Shown: positions 39,516 to 52,244, numbered from the stretch's first letter. The stretch is DNA of 64,000 nt from Casuarius casuarius (GCA_003342895.1 PTFA01000302.1:945959-1009958), one strand, 5' to 3'. The notes: a model not told the origin generated them from the sequence alone. Translations and numbers: made by a program.

Positions 39516-40764
39516 AGCTGGGTATGGGTAAATGCTAACCAACTTAATTGTTGTTTTTAATTGCTAAGAACACACTACATTTTAGAAGATTCCCACTTGC
39601 ATTTGTAGGCCAGCATCTCCTTAACCTGAACATCTTATCCAGTTCCTGTTCTAGTTGCTGCCCTACTGGAAGATTTCTTCTAAGTGAAGTGTGCCACTGA
39701 TAGCCTTTAATTCACTTTATATACATATGATACGTATTCACTGTATCATATGCATATTTGTACCTCAGATACATTGATACATATTCAGTGTCCCCACTTC
39801 CCAGATTTATAGTTGCTAGTTAGGTTACAGAAAAAATTTACATTTCATAAATGCTTGTCTATATTTATACTGCTATCTGATGGTGATGTCTATAGCCAAA
39901 GAGAATGGAGCCATTTAATAAATTGCAGAGCCATGAAGTTTATTTATCCAAAGTGTGATAAATTGCTCAGCTCACCTGTTCTCTGGCCACTAAATCTGCT
40001 TCCTCTGGGACTGTTAGCATTCCAAACTTCTGAGCAACTTAGAGCAGGCATATTTTTTAAAGCCACAAAAATGTTTCCTTTTTTTACCCACAATTTTACC
40101 CATTGCCTCTCTTCAAGAAAAGGGCAGACACACACTGAAGCCTGCTATAGCAACAGGTTTAGAAGAGAAGGCTGCTACCAGCTAAAGCCCATCCTTTCTA
40201 CTTCTTGTTTTAACCTCCTGCTGGCCTCTTGCAAAGCATAACTGCCTTGCACTTGCAGTGGGCGCTGCTCTGCTCCATCCATGGCAGAAGAGCGGACTGG
40301 TGGTGTGGTTATTTAAGGTAAGGCTCAAACATAGGTCTTAGGAACAGTGCAGGACTGCGGAAAGATTTATCAGTGTCTCTTTGTGGCACACGCAGTACTC
40401 AAGTTGGGAGATCCAATGTGACCTCTACTAAAGCAAAGCTTCAAAAAACATCCACTCCAGGCTGCCATATGAGTTCCCCATGCCACAAACTTGGTATTTT
40501 TCCTCCTAAACAGAGAGAATTGAGTTCCACTTACCACTAATTTTCTCACATCTCTCTGTTTCTCAAAACAGACTGCTGTAGCATCCTGAACTTGCTATAG
40601 GGAATTTTAAAAACTTCTGAAACAGAAAGATCTAAAAATCACAGCTTAAGCACTTATCATAGTATTAAAAACATATACAGTTGAAGCCTGTATTTTATCA
40701 GAATTGCACATTCTATTTTTAATGGCTTATTTGGCTGTGTCTTACCCTGGTAAAACAATAGCAT
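39516..40764. other. Unique non-coding sequence, no gene seen
   Basis: A 142-codon plus-strand frame at 39813-40241 has no recognisable domain and chance length. An AT-rich hairpin at 39719-39757 is listed separately. Nothing else is recognisable. Confidence 0.55.
39719..39757. repeat. AT-rich inverted repeat, 15-bp arms
   Basis: atatacatatgatac (39719-39733) and gtatcatatgcatat (39743-39757) pair with one mismatch around a 9-nt spacer. A related word, gatacatattcagtgt, recurs downstream at about 39776 as a direct copy of gatacgtattcactgt. The region is a small local rearrangement in AT-rich sequence. Confidence 0.6.
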
Positions 40765-40955
40765 CCAAGTGCTCCACAGTCTTTCATGCATCACTAACAG
40801 CTCTCTAAGACAAGGGCAAAGTCTGTTATTCACAGCTTACAGATGGAAGATGAATGCACAGAGAGGCTGAGTACTTGCTACTGGCAAAACAAGTGACTAA
40901 CTCACGTTCACCATGTTTTAGATTAATATCCTAACAGTTAGACCCCTTTTTTCCT
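40765..40955 (-). mobile_element. MIR/CORE-SINE copy, minus strand
   Basis: The plus strand reads the reverse complement of the MIR/CORE-SINE pattern. cttacagatggaagatgaat and gcacagagaggctgagtact stand for the CAGATGGGGAAACTGAGGCACAGAG region. They are followed by ttgctactggcaaaacaagt and cctaacagttagacccctt, the decayed tRNA-like head. It is strongly diverged, as expected for a family active before amniote radiation. Confidence 0.75.
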
Positions 40956-42216
40956 CTTCTCATTACACTTCCCTCTGTGCCAGACAGGCATAAACTTCAA
41001 ACTGTGATTAGCCAGAGTAAGAAAGTACAAAATTGAACTCTCAGAAAGATGTCAGTGTTCTGGAGCAAATATTCATATTTCCATGTTTGGATTTTATTTT
41101 CCGTAAATATTCTGTGATGCACACGTAAAATTTACTCTGCTTCTCTTCCTGACCAAATCATTTGCCATGGCGATTACAAAAGCAAGTACAAATGTACAAG
41201 CAACTGTGTGTAGAAGCGTCAGTGACCGTGGATAGGACTTTTTTCTACATGCTTAGCATTCAGTCAGCTTGATCATAGACATAGTAAGCTTCTACTTCTC
41301 TGACTAAGATACTACAGCTTGGTCAAAGCTTTTTTCCACTGCTTTTCTACAGGGAACACCAAGCTAAACCAAAATGTCACCTTTCTCCTGTCTAAGAAAC
41401 TGTGTAACTTCTGAGGACTGACTTTATTTTAGCTAACTGGGGTAAAGGAGAAACATCATCTAACTCATGTCATGTGATTCATCCTGATGGAGCAAAGCTG
41501 CCATTAGAAACACACTTTTCTGCACCTGATAAACTTTTGCAGCACGCCAAATGAGAAAAGTTACCTCAGAAACGTGTATGGACAACTTGTTGCTCTGCAG
41601 GACATATAAGCAAACAAATCAGTTTGTGGACTGAGATTCAATGTTAAAACAAGGCTATTTCTGGCACTGTTGTTAAATCCTTTGAAATCAAATTAACTGT
41701 ATGTATTAATATACTATATTTTATTTATAGTCAGCCTAGCAGGCTTTACAGAAGTAGAACCCATAAAGGAGTCTATATTGAAGGTCCAGATGCCTCAAAA
41801 TCAGCATAAACTTAGTGTAAAAGGCTACTATATAGCAGATAATAATTTTATATCCATTATGGCCTCATTGATGTGAACTGCAAAGCACCGAGAAACATGG
41901 AATCTGAGTGACTTTGGTACGCAGCTGAAGCACATCATGTGGAGTGGAAATGGATGCCATTTGGTTTTCTGTTAGTTATATAGCAGCCAAGGGAAGAAGA
42001 AGTAATATAAACCATATAAACCATTTTTTTTTAATTTGAAGAAAAAATTTTTTCAGACTCATATGTAAGTGTAATACATTTAGCACTTCTGCAGTGTAAT
42101 TCTTCCATATTTGTTGACACAGAACTTCCAAATCAGAGACAGTTGTGAGAATTAGCTCTAGAGGAACGTTACTAATGTTTTAATGCTGGGAATTAGTAAT
42201 GCCTATGCCAATAGAA

Positions 42217-42270
42217 AACTTTCAAACAGTTTTTTTTAAAAAAGCAGCTATTTTCCACTGTTTGAAAATT
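42217..42270. repeat. Inverted repeat, 14-bp arms
   Basis: aactttcaaacagt (42217-42230) and actgtttgaaaatt (42257-42270) pair at 13 of 14 positions around a 26-nt T/A-rich spacer. Probably incidental or a small decayed palindrome. Confidence 0.5.
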
Positions 42271-42825
42271 AGACAGTTATAATATTTTCCTCCCATAACC
42301 AATGATATCATTTGATCTTATATAGGAAATATTTTAGGGAGAAAAAAATATTTAGTTTACATCTGGTTATTTTAAATGTCCATGGACCTATTAGCAGAAT
42401 AATAGACTTAAGAAAAACAACTTGGTACAGCAGCAGCCACTCCTCTAACTACAAAGGAAATCTATAATCTGTGTCACCTATAGTAAAACATAACATCTGT
42501 TGCTCATTGGTGAAACTGGGGAAGAGAATCTTAAAACCCTAGCAGGTTCTGTCATTTTCTGTCTCTTCACTTCAGATCTGAGATGTACGGTCATTGGCAC
42601 GTACCGTACCACTCGACTCTGACACAGCTGCATTAACATATCAGCCATGGAAGAGAAAAAGAGCTGGATGTCACTTGGAACAAGGGCAGGCTATGTGGGG
42701 TTAGCAGATGAACAGTGGTCACAGAAACACAGGGCTTTTGACATGATGTGTTTGCCTTACTAGATGAGCTGGCAATTTCTACATGCCATGATGATTATGG
42801 TTTTTAAACACTGAGGCCCAATCCT

Positions 42826-42965
42826 CACTAGGTATCATTGCCCACACTCCACTGAGGTCTGCACCAGCTGAGCCTATAGCTCACTCCAAAATAGATATTA
42901 GTACTAAATGTGAAAAAAAAGTTTTAGCTAAAATGGGGCAAAATTCGGCCTAAACTTTACCCCTT
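42826..42965. repeat. Ancient sauropsid interspersed repeat, decayed
   Basis: The segment begins with gaggcccaatcctcactagg and contains cccacactccactgaggtct and ggggcaaaattcggcctaaa. These resemble the GGCCCAATCCTGC / CCCACTGAAGTCAATGG / GCAGGATCAGGCCC words of common sauropsid palindromic repeats. Ends are approximate and the family name is not assigned. Confidence 0.45.
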
Positions 42966-43598
42966 GGCAGGATGCAATTCAGCAGAGGATTTGTCTCAAA
43001 GCATGTGCTCAGCTATGGAGCTCAGGTGACAGTTTAATATTATTAGATCAAATAATCAGACAGTTTCAATAATGCACACTTTTTATTTGATTGCGTTAGC
43101 AAGTAATAATATCAGAATTATTTTCTGCAGTAAAAGCCACCTTGAAGCAGATCATTTTGGTTTAACTTCTTAATCAGCTTAGCTAAAACTCCCACAGTGT
43201 GAAAACACCCTTTTTAGCGGAGTACTGATTTTCTCCTGCAATCTCCCCTCCTCCCAATTTATTTCTCTTTTTCTTCTCTATCATCAGTCTTTTAAGCACA
43301 CCACTGTGCATTCACATTTTTTTTCTGCATGTGTCAGCTCAATGCACTTCATCAGAACTCTCATTCTCAGCCAAATCCTACAAAACAGACTTTAACCAGT
43401 CATTTCCCAAAAGGAAAACTCCATGCAGAACTTCTCAAAAGCCATGCTTTCTAAATGCTCTCCAGCCACTGTGCTGGAATCTCCCCTTGCTTCAGTAACT
43501 CGCAGCTCTCCCAGCTACAGACAAAAGAGCAAGTAAAATGAAACTGACTTACTGCTATGGCTTGGAGCCTTTCCTTGTGCAATTCTGCTTCCGCCATC

Positions 43599-43662
43599 CT
43601 GGAGAAAAGGACACAGGAGGAGAGAGAAGGAGACAGGAAAAAAAAAGAAAAAAAAAAAAAAC
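43599..43662. repeat. Purine-rich low-complexity tract
   Basis: A nearly pure GA then A-rich tract (gaggagagagaaggagacag followed by A-runs of 9 and 14 with one G between). Simple sequence; not a retroposon tail as far as I can see. Confidence 0.8.
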
Positions 43663-45839
43663 AGAACACACACTGCAGTCACCAAGGGGAACTCAGTTAC
43701 ACCACAGAGTAATTGCAGAGAAAGCCGAGCTCCTGCGTAGTAGTCAGTCACTTTTAGAGGCACTGCAGACTGGCTCACGGTAGGATCATTTTAGTCACTG
43801 GACCAGTGCCTGCCTTGCTGCCTGTCTCCCAGCTGTATTGCTAACTGCATTTCATTGCTGCTTCTGTGTGCCGTTGCTGTCACACAAGCCATGTATGCAC
43901 TCTCCAAGCAGCTGAGCACAGGGATAGCTTGCATGGCTGTAATTTTTTGCACTGACGTCTCAGCTCGTTTGCTCCTCCTATGGAGCGCTGGGTCACGACA
44001 GGAGCTCGACATCAGTAGCATGCATAGTAATCAAAACCTGCATGAATGCAGCAGAGGCAGCAGACAGCCGTCCCACAGCATGCCCTTCAGCGGGCTGTGC
44101 GGCAAGGAGGAAAGGCGCACGGCACAGCAAGCAGGAGCCGTGGAAGAGTTAGGCGCTGGCCACTTCAGGTCTAAACTGGCTTGGCCGAAAGAAAGGGCAT
44201 GGATGGCAGGAGAAGGCAGGGTGTAAACCGTGGAGAAACAATACACTGAGTAAAAGCAGCACAGCAGTTTGTGAATGTGATTGTAAGAAGGCATGCTTTA
44301 AGAGGCTGCTACAGAGGTGGGTCTTGAAGAGCGTGTGTGGAAGGGAAGGGAAAGGGTATACATGCACTTCTTACATGCATTACACATTGAAACACTGGAA
44401 CAACAACACCAAACACTCAAAAGTGACAAAGCAACATGTAAAAGCAGTGTGAATGTAGACCTTGGGTGTCTTACAAACAAGGAAGGAAGCAGGTGAGGAA
44501 TGGAAGGGAAGCCTGAATTATTACTGTGAAGGCACCCATTATTTTAAGCATTGCTCTGGTTTTGCATGCTTCACTGGCAACCTCTTCACGTATCTTTTTG
44601 TATGATCTCCTATCTATTTTGTTTTCTAATAAACACCGGGGATGCTGTCCTCCCTCCCACCACCCATTCCACTGTGTGTCTCTAGAGTGGAGTGCCCACA
44701 GGCGATCCAACGGGCTGGAAAACTTGGAGCCACGATGGCCACCACGCAGCTGGAGGGCTGACAGCAGCATCCTGCCGCTGTCCCTCTGTGAGGAGCAGAA
44801 GTGCATTTTGCAAGCTATAATTTTGGTTTTATAACCACATGCTGACAACAGAGGAATGGGGAAATTTCATCGTTTTGGAGGCGAGTGCTCTGGAGGTCAC
44901 CCTTCTGCCCAGCTGTCTCCCATGCGCCTGCCTCTTTTTGTGCCATCTGGCCTGGCATTTTACCTCTCTGCTTGCACTGCTGTCTCCCCCTCCAGACATT
45001 CTCCACTCTCCATCCTCTTTCAAACTCCAATATATGTCACTTGTTGCAGACTCCTTTTAAAGGTAGTGGCAAGTTCCACACTGCTAACCCAAAATGTTCT
45101 GCTTCCTCAAGTATTTCCACCTCCTGGTCCCATTTCCTTTACGGTTGCCAACCTCTTTGTCTCACAACAGCATGTAAGAGTGACTTCCTGCTCTGCTCTG
45201 TGTTCTCCAGGAAAGAGGTCTTCTGCTGGACAGAAAATTCACAGAATATTATGTAATTCAGGTAGTCCCTGTGGTCAAAAGACACAGTTTTACTGCAGCA
45301 GCCCAGGTGAAGCAGTATCTATGAGTGCGGTCAGGGGTGGGCTCACAGCTAGGGGAAGTGCAACAATTCCATCTTAAATCGTCCATCTTTCAGTCTTCCA
45401 GCTTTGTTCAAATAATCTGTTGGATGACATCTGTCCTATAGTTTATTCACTTTCAGCCTCTTCATTTTTTGTTTTCAGTGACCACATATTGTTGCTTATA
45501 TTACTACAGCTGGTTTTGAAATATCCTGTCACACAGGATCCAGACATCTGTACTCCTACATACGCACAGAGAACATACATCAGTCACTCCTACAAACACT
45601 TGCCAGTTACGGAATTAAATCCCTTCTCACGTTTTGCTGGTAAGCTTTGCCCTGGGGAGGAATTCTGCTATAAGCTACACCCCGCAAATTCAAGGGTATG
45701 TCACTGGTGTTAACTACGGCTGGGGCTGGGATAGTGAACCCGTTCATCCCACAACCTTCAGTCATACTTAGATTCAGTCGAACCTGAACACAAAGTTCTC
45801 TGTGCTAGACTGTCCCCTTTACCTTCCAGATGGCACTCA

Positions 45840-45879
45840 TTCAGCAAAGCATTTAAACATATGTTTAAGTGCATTCAAG
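45840..45879. repeat. Ancient sauropsid repeat fragment with perfect palindrome core
   Basis: ttcagcaaagcatttaaaca followed by tatgtttaagtgcattcaag resembles the frequent sauropsid repeat reading ATTCAGCAAAGCACTTAAGC. The core ttaaacatatgtttaa (45853-45868) is a perfect 16-bp palindrome. Confidence 0.5.
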
Positions 45880-46080
45880 GTATTAGTATTCACATGTGTG
45901 TGTGATCCTCGCATCTCATACCAAACCTCACAACAGGCCAATGAAGCACAGCAATTGCCACTTTGTTAAATGTTGTATTTGCACCATGCTTATCCTCTCT
46001 CCCATCTAACTGAAATGCTTGTTACAGGAGACAGGGAGGAAAGATAAACCCTAGTGAGTGCTGGAGCTTCTCTGGCCCTA

Positions 46081-46190
46081 GAGAAACTCTCTGCAGGGCT
46101 GCGCACCTACACCCACAGCAGGCACCTCCGGGCGCCAGAGCGATCAGCTCGAGGTGTGAGCCTGCTGCAGCCCGTGGGAGCAGACTAGAA
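46081..46190. other. Small CpG-dense, GC-rich patch
   Basis: About 110 bp contains six CpG (including ccgggcgccagagcg) in otherwise CpG-poor DNA. It is too short for a CpG island. It could be a small regulatory element or an exon of an unannotated transcript. No open frame supports coding. Confidence 0.4.
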
Positions 46191-46697
46191 GAAGAGTGAG
46201 GAGAGAGATGTGCTTTGGCAGGCTTTCTTTGGGCTATTGGCATGTAAGGGGGATTCCGGACATACAGTTAAGTTTGCTAAGCAGAGTTTATTTAATGAAA
46301 CAGAAAGAACAAACTGTTTTTAAGTATTTAAGATTATTACTGATATGGAGGGAGAGGTGTGGGAATAAAAAGGATTTATTAGAATAGGCGTATAGCAGTA
46401 CTGGCACCAAAAAGAGCTAATCAGAATTGCACTTAGTGATCTTGGATTTGAGACTCCAAAATAGAGGCTTTTCACCTTCAGCTTCCTTAGCAGAGCAGAA
46501 GCTCTGAACTGGGGGAGACTAGTGCTAATAACAGGTGGGCAACATAAGCACAGCATCAAACTTGGATTCACCTCCACTGCAGTAGCCCGTACTGCTCGCC
46601 CTTTATAAATTGTGCAGGAGTGATAGAAGATGCATTGACAGTGCAGCTGTTTCTTGTTGGTGACTTTTGCAATACAGAGGAAAGGTTGAAAATAACA

Positions 46698-46830
46698 CAA
46701 CAATAATAACCACTAGTTTTCATACAGCATCTTTCTTTTGCATTCCTTAAAGCATGTTATGCAGAGAAGTGTGAATTCATCAGTCCATCTCACAGAGCAC
46801 ACAAAGGTGAAAAGATGTGTATGACATGAT
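46698..46830 (-). mobile_element. MIR/CORE-SINE copy, minus strand
   Basis: The plus strand carries aacaataataaccactag, then catacagcatctttc, then ttaaagcatgttatgcagag, then atctcacagagcacacaaag. This follows the AATAATAAT - ATAGTGCTTTTCAT - CAAAGCGCTTTACA - GAGGCACAGAGAG order of sauropsid CORE-SINE copies read in reverse. It is strongly diverged and the tRNA-like head is missing. Confidence 0.55.
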
Positions 46831-48959
46831 TCAATAGATCATGACAGAATCTGTAAGGGACACCCCCAATGGAGTTTTGGTTAAAGGAGACTGATTGAAA
46901 TAAAACAGAACAAAACAGCTCCCCAGTCCTTTTTTATTTTTTAACACTTTTTTCCCATACTTGTTAAGACTTTTGTTTCCAGAATGTTTTTCGGTATGTA
47001 TAGGGAACTTTAATAAAAAAATTAAGAACTTGTGCTAAGTCTTACAGTTTTCTTTCTTTTCAGGGGAACAGGGCAGGGTGATATTTCCAAATTTTGAAGA
47101 CACTAAGAAAACCAGAGAGGGTGGGTGGTGCAGGGAGGAGCAAGTACATGCTAGAAAAGTAGGCAAACAAGAAGAAAGAAGGTTTTTGATATATTTCGTT
47201 GACTAGCTAAAAAGGAAGAAGAAATGAAAATATCCTTATTATTTTTCTAATGTCAATAAAAAGGTTGTTCATTTCACTGCAATATTTAAAAGAGCAAAAA
47301 CTGCTACAGATTAATAATGTGGGAATTGTATCCCATTTCTGTGCAAAATAGTTTTTTATTTACATTTCTTTGGAGAAGAGTGTAGGAAACAATCTGTAGT
47401 CCCTCCTCATTGCTGGAGAAGATCCTGAAAGCACTCTGAGCTATGTGCAGCCTGAACTTTTAATCAGACAGATCAAGTAAATTGTGGAAATCAGGTTGCT
47501 GTCCTTTCCATGGAGATGAGCTAGATTAGGAAGCGCTCTACTTTACGTAACCCATTTTGTTTTTTGACAAGCTAATGTCAGGCCCATCATTGCTTTGCCT
47601 ATGACCAGAACCCTTCTGCATGATGCTGGGCATATCCTCTGGGTAAAATCCTTGGCTTCTGGTGGTCAGTAGGGTTGCATGAGTCTATGAAACCAGACTT
47701 TGTCCTGAAGACTGCTTGAAGAAGGAACACACACATGACAGGACTAACGTTTCAGCCACTGCAAATGTATCGACATATTTTTGTGGTGACAACTTAGTGG
47801 TTGGATTCTGGCAGTGGTTGTCAAGAGAACAGAGCAAGGAGGGAAAATAGGCTTCACATTTGCATTTCAGATTGTTTAAAAGGAGATACTTCTGGCTCTC
47901 ACAATTACCACATGCCAGCATGTTGCATTGTGCTATACTAATACTGTTTTGGCATCCTCACTATTGTCAAGAATTCCTCCCTAGGGTGTATTTGAACCAT
48001 ATTATTTTCATCTAAGTTAAAATTCTGAGGTTTGATTAATCTGTTATTTGTCTTCCTTACCAGAATCTGGACTCAGTTGCTGTATTAAAATAGGCTAGGA
48101 ATGAAAAATTCATCTAAACCTTTATATTCCTGAGCCCATCGTCCACACTCACTTTTTGGACTTACTCAAACAAGGCCTCTCACACAACAAAGCCTTCAGA
48201 ATTCTTGGCAGTGGCATCATCCAGCATTTCCAGAAGAGGCCACTCCATCTGCAGTTTTGATATGGGCTCTCAACCTCTTCAAAAAACAGCTTCATGCTGT
48301 CATTCTTTCTCCCTTTTCAGGCTACTTACCAAGAGGAACAAAGAAGCTGCAACACCAGGTGTAGTTAATTAGACACCTTGAAGCATGGCAAAATTCACAG
48401 CCATGAAGGGACCCCCCATCCAAATGCACGCAGAAGGACGCAGGCACCTAGAGACAGCATTCACACACACCCAGTGCAAGGAGACCACGAAGCCAGAAGA
48501 AAATGCTTAGAAGGAAGGAGCTGGTTAAACCCAGTCCCTCTCAAGGGCTGCAGGCCCGGACCCAGTATCAAGCTACCTTAACGAATTACTGTGTGTTAGC
48601 TGAGCCCTTGCCCTGGGCAGTCGTTTGCGCTTGCCTGGGCACGTGTACCTAATAAGCTGCCACAGCACTAAGTGAATGCATGTGCGAGCCCTTGCGCTCC
48701 CACCTTGGGAGAGAGGCATCCGTGTCTGCTCGGGACTTGTGTTTGGGGAAGTTCTCAGGGGAAGAGCTGTGGGAGGAGTGACCGGTCACTCAGGCATGTG
48801 CCCTCACCCTTCATCTCCTGGGTGACAGACACTAGCACCAGGATTTCTTCCTTATGCCCCTGCTGCCCTTTGCAGGGGGTCGCACGGACTCAAACCCAAA
48901 GCAGTGTGTGCTTATGAGAAAACCAAGCCAAAAGACAGGATAACCAAAGGCTGGAGAGT
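46831..48959. other. Unique non-coding sequence, no gene seen
   Basis: Short frames only. Around 47690-47780 the words cttgaagaaggaacacac and ggactaacgtttcagccact recall 3' ends of some Penelope-like or related retroelements (GAAGAAGG...CGAAACGTT), but this is too weak to call. The 48.4-48.9 kb part is GC-richer. Confidence 0.5.
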
Positions 48960-49105
48960 ATCCCCTCCACCTCCCTCAGCATTTCACAGCTGAAAATGCA
49001 GGCGGAAAAACAATAGGTGACATGCCTGAAGTTAAAAAGCAGGGCAGTGGCAGAGCTAAAACCTGTATCTTTAAGCCTCTGTCCTGTAAGTTCACAAGCT
49101 CACCT
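48960..49105 (-). mobile_element. MIR/CORE-SINE copy, minus strand
   Basis: The plus strand has caataggtgacatgcctgaa, then agcagggcagtggcagagct, then aaaacctgtatctttaagcc and tctgtcctgtaagttcac. This is the reverse of the MIR order from the CORE (GTGACTTGCCCAAGG, CAGTGGCAGAGC) into the tRNA-like head. It is diverged but the order is clear. Confidence 0.7.
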
Positions 49106-51002
49106 TTCCTGATTTTAGAAAGTCTTTATATCAGACTTTGGTTGACTGAAGTTTCCCCCTTTTTCTTTCTCTTAGTTTTGCCACTTGCTATCAAGAAGTG
49201 GAACTGAAGCATACGCAGCAGGAGATGGCATTGTTTGAAAAATAAAAAGCTAGAGCACAGGGCTTTGTTTTAAACCTTCCCAAGACACCAGGCATATGAA
49301 TAGGTAAACCATCATTTATTAATAAGTGTAACCTATTAGGTTCTTCAATGTTTGCTTGGTTTTGTTCTGCAGCAATGGAGAGTTTGCACCAGGAAACCCA
49401 CTGAACAGATGGGTCCTCCACACAGCCGCTCCAGCAGCCGCCAGGAAAGCTCGTATACTGGATTATTCAGGTATTGCTCTGTGAGTGGAAGGGGGCCTGC
49501 GAGAGCCTTCACAGAGCAGAGGTCTCCTGGCAAAATGGTGTCTGTTGTCCACTAAGAATTGCTTATGATTCTGCAGGTAGCAGGGATGGGCGCAAGGAGC
49601 AAATGTGCCCTTGAGCTGCTGTGTCCTGCCAGTCCCCCTGCCATGCTTAAACAGCCCTGTAGATTTTTTCAGCACCTTTAGTCCTTTGCAGGAATTAACA
49701 GAGCAAGCCACAGAGCATCCCCTGTTGAGGCTAGCAGGCAGGTAAGCCAGGGGATCACCTGTTCACAGTGGCTCTCCTTGAAGTAGGGAAGAACAGCAAG
49801 AAATGGTTTCCCCATTTCACCTTTCTCCCTTCCTTCCTTTTCTGGTAGCTGGGATTATTTGAAGCTTCCCAGGTGAAGTACAGAGGTGGTGGTGGTGCAG
49901 CCTTGGCACTGCCTTGTCCTGCCCTTTTATAGGGACAACCATGGTACCAGCCTTCCACCTCCTCCGGATTTACGTGCTCTGGGACACCCTGCTCATGGCT
50001 GCCTGCTGCTGACACTGCGAGTCACGTATCTGACTGAGACCTGGCTCCTTGGGGTGCAAAAAGGGATTGGAGGACCTACAGAAGAGAAATGTAAAGCAAC
50101 CTTTCCCTGCTCTCCTTTACTGTCTATGAAATTAAACAGAGAGAAAATCCTGCTTAGTCCTCACCTTCCATTTTCTATCTGCAGTGCCTTGCTTACCACT
50201 TTGTGTTCAGGTAGGGAAGTAAAAGATGGAGAGAACAAGTAATATATCCAGGATTACAGTGCAGTGTGGAAATGTAGCTGTGTATAGGACCACTCTTCAC
50301 CGAAAAGGGGAAATAGTTGATTTTTTATTATATCAGCATAATGATGCCACGGAAATAATTTGCTATCCTTAACTGATCTACACATCTCTCTGTAGCTGTT
50401 AATGAGCTGAGATTCACATGAACACCATGACTTGCATTATCCCTTCCATTAAAGAATTTTGTGGCATTGAGTTTCATAGGTCCTGACAGCTTTAGTACTG
50501 ATAGCAAAGATACTCATGCTCTTTCATAAATATGCTAGTGACAATTTGTGCCCCTTAATGTTGGTTTGGATATTCAAATCTGTGAAGAGAAAGACCAAAA
50601 AGATACATATTTTTATAAAAACTAGAACTTTATTCTTGTAGATTCTGGCATTTCCCTCTGCTTTCTATTAAAACTAGCACAGATTGTAGCAGAAAAGCCT
50701 CTTTTAGCAGCATTTATTTCTGTTCTTGTGCCTACTCTTCCTCCTCATCATATATTTCTCATTCTGTCTCACATATACTGGTATATTCAAATTCACAAGG
50801 TCCTAAAAAATAGTATCTTCCAGCAGGATCAGCTGAAATGTTTTTCCCTTAAAATCTGCCAGACATTTACTACTGAAGTTTGTGTTAGTATATTGGATTT
50901 TGTTTCAGAATTGAAATAGTAGCTAAAGAAGTTACCTGCAGCCCAACTGACAAAAACTAATGAAGAAATGAAAATAAACTATGGTACCAAGAGGTAATTG
51001 GG
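49106..51002. other. Unique non-coding sequence, no gene seen
   Basis: Overlapping short frames at 49.2-50.2 kb occur on both strands and show no domain. A small ggtggtggtgg run lies near 49885. No recognisable repeat. Confidence 0.5.
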
Positions 51003-51118
51003 GCCTTGTGGAAAGAGTATTGGCCTAGGAATCAGAAGATTAGGGCTTTATTGCTGCTCTTATCACTGTTTGTCCTTTGCTTTTGTGACCCCATATATAA
51101 AAAAAGATAACAATACCT
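51003..51118 (+). mobile_element. MIR/CORE-SINE copy, plus strand, with tRNA-like head
   Basis: gtggaaagagtattggccta followed by ggaatcagaagattagggct matches the MIR head (GTGGTTAGAGCATTGGACTAGGAATCAGGAGACCTGGGTTC). The CORE follows with tgctgctcttatcactg, ttttgtgacccc and aaaaaaagataacaatacct (for AAAATGGGGATAATGATACCT). This is the best-preserved SINE in the window. The internal promoter boxes are mutated, so it should be inactive. Confidence 0.85.
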
Positions 51119-52244
51119 CCTTTTTAAAGAAACTCTTTGCTCCAGACCCTTTGGCCATTTCTCAATTTGGTTTCTTAAAGGTCTCTTTGGCATTTTATTT
51201 GCAATACAATGTTTTCTGGAGCAAACAGTAGTAAAGAGTCCAGTCTACAAGAGCAGCTTTCCATAATGACAAATTTACAACTAAATCATTATGCAACTTA
51301 CAATGGCATGTCTTCCTCCTCTGAAAAAGGACTGCAAAGCAAAGTGTCTTCAGCAAGTCTCTATAAAGGACGTAGTTTAAAGATGGGCATTTCAGCTCAG
51401 TGCACCTTAAATCCAAAATGCTTTAGAGCTGAAAGAGCTGGAGTTTTGGTTTTATCTCTTTGGCGAAGAGGAGTAACTCCACAGATTCATATCAGCGGAC
51501 TGATAGTATTTTGAAAGAAGAATTAAGTCAGATCAGAATGAGGCCTACTTATTATAGCTATTGTTTTGGAAATGCTCCAGAAAGCTGTCTAATAACCTCT
51601 GACCCAGTGGTACCACTCCTGAAAAAAAAGGACTCCTAAATGACAGATTTTTAGATACTGTCCCATCTTCGGTCCTCCGACCTGTCAAAATAGAAATTTT
51701 TCACAAAAAGATCATCTCTTGGCCTTTTGATCTCCTCTTCTAATCATGGCAGAAAGCTATGTTGTAGAAAGACTGCAGACACAAGAAAATAACTTGCTAC
51801 TTTTCTGGATCTCTCCTTAAAATTTAATCTGAATTTTGGATCAGTCTACATTAAACCCAAATTTGTTCAGCCAACTTTAGTTGTTAGCTAGGGAATTCAT
51901 TAAGTTTTTCACAGCCTGAGGCAGCTACAAGATGCCAAGAGTCTGCCGTGAACCACTGTAACATGGAGCAGCATGTATTATGCAAAGACACTGCATTGCC
52001 TATATGCAAGTGATTTCCTCCAAGGATCATTAAGACTTGTTTCTTCTTCATGGTCCCACATTCAACATTAAACTGAAAGGCACACAAGCACAATCTAATG
52101 CCCCTTTTATGGGAAAGGTATCCCCAGTGGTCTCTTAATCAGAGCAACAGGGAGACAAGTACATAGAATTCCCTTTAATGCTTTTTCAAGACTAGGGACA
52201 GCTGTGGTAGATGGTGAGAAAAGTCATAATCAGGCTTTCTGAGG

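Larger units (their letters stand above)
40956..46697. other. Unique non-coding sequence with weak ancient repeats, no gene seen
   Basis: The part from about 43.5 kb onward is richer in G+C and CpG than the rest of the window, without reaching CpG-island density on a hand count (17 CpG in about 540 bp at 43.7-44.2 kb). The frame at 44856-45377 (173 codons, plus, ATG start) has no domain I recognise. Ancient-repeat fragments at 42.8 and 45.84 kb are listed separately. Confidence 0.55.

Noticed and set aside
40290..40330. tRNA-like box A (tggtggtgtggttattt)
   Set aside because: No box B (GGTTCGAATCC-like) at the right distance and no cloverleaf. Neither a tRNA nor a clear SINE head.
43700..44230. 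CpG island
   Set aside because: Observed/expected CpG by hand is about 0.5 and the length is about 0.5 kb, below usual criteria.
44856..45377. 173-codon frame, plus strand, ATG start
   Set aside because: No domain recognised. It overlaps several other open frames in a GC-richer region where stops are rarer, and composition is not protein-like (serine/proline/cysteine-rich throughout).
47690..47780. Resemblance to a Penelope-like retroelement 3' end
   Set aside because: Only two short words (gaagaagg and aacgtttcag) fit, with no tail or protein support.
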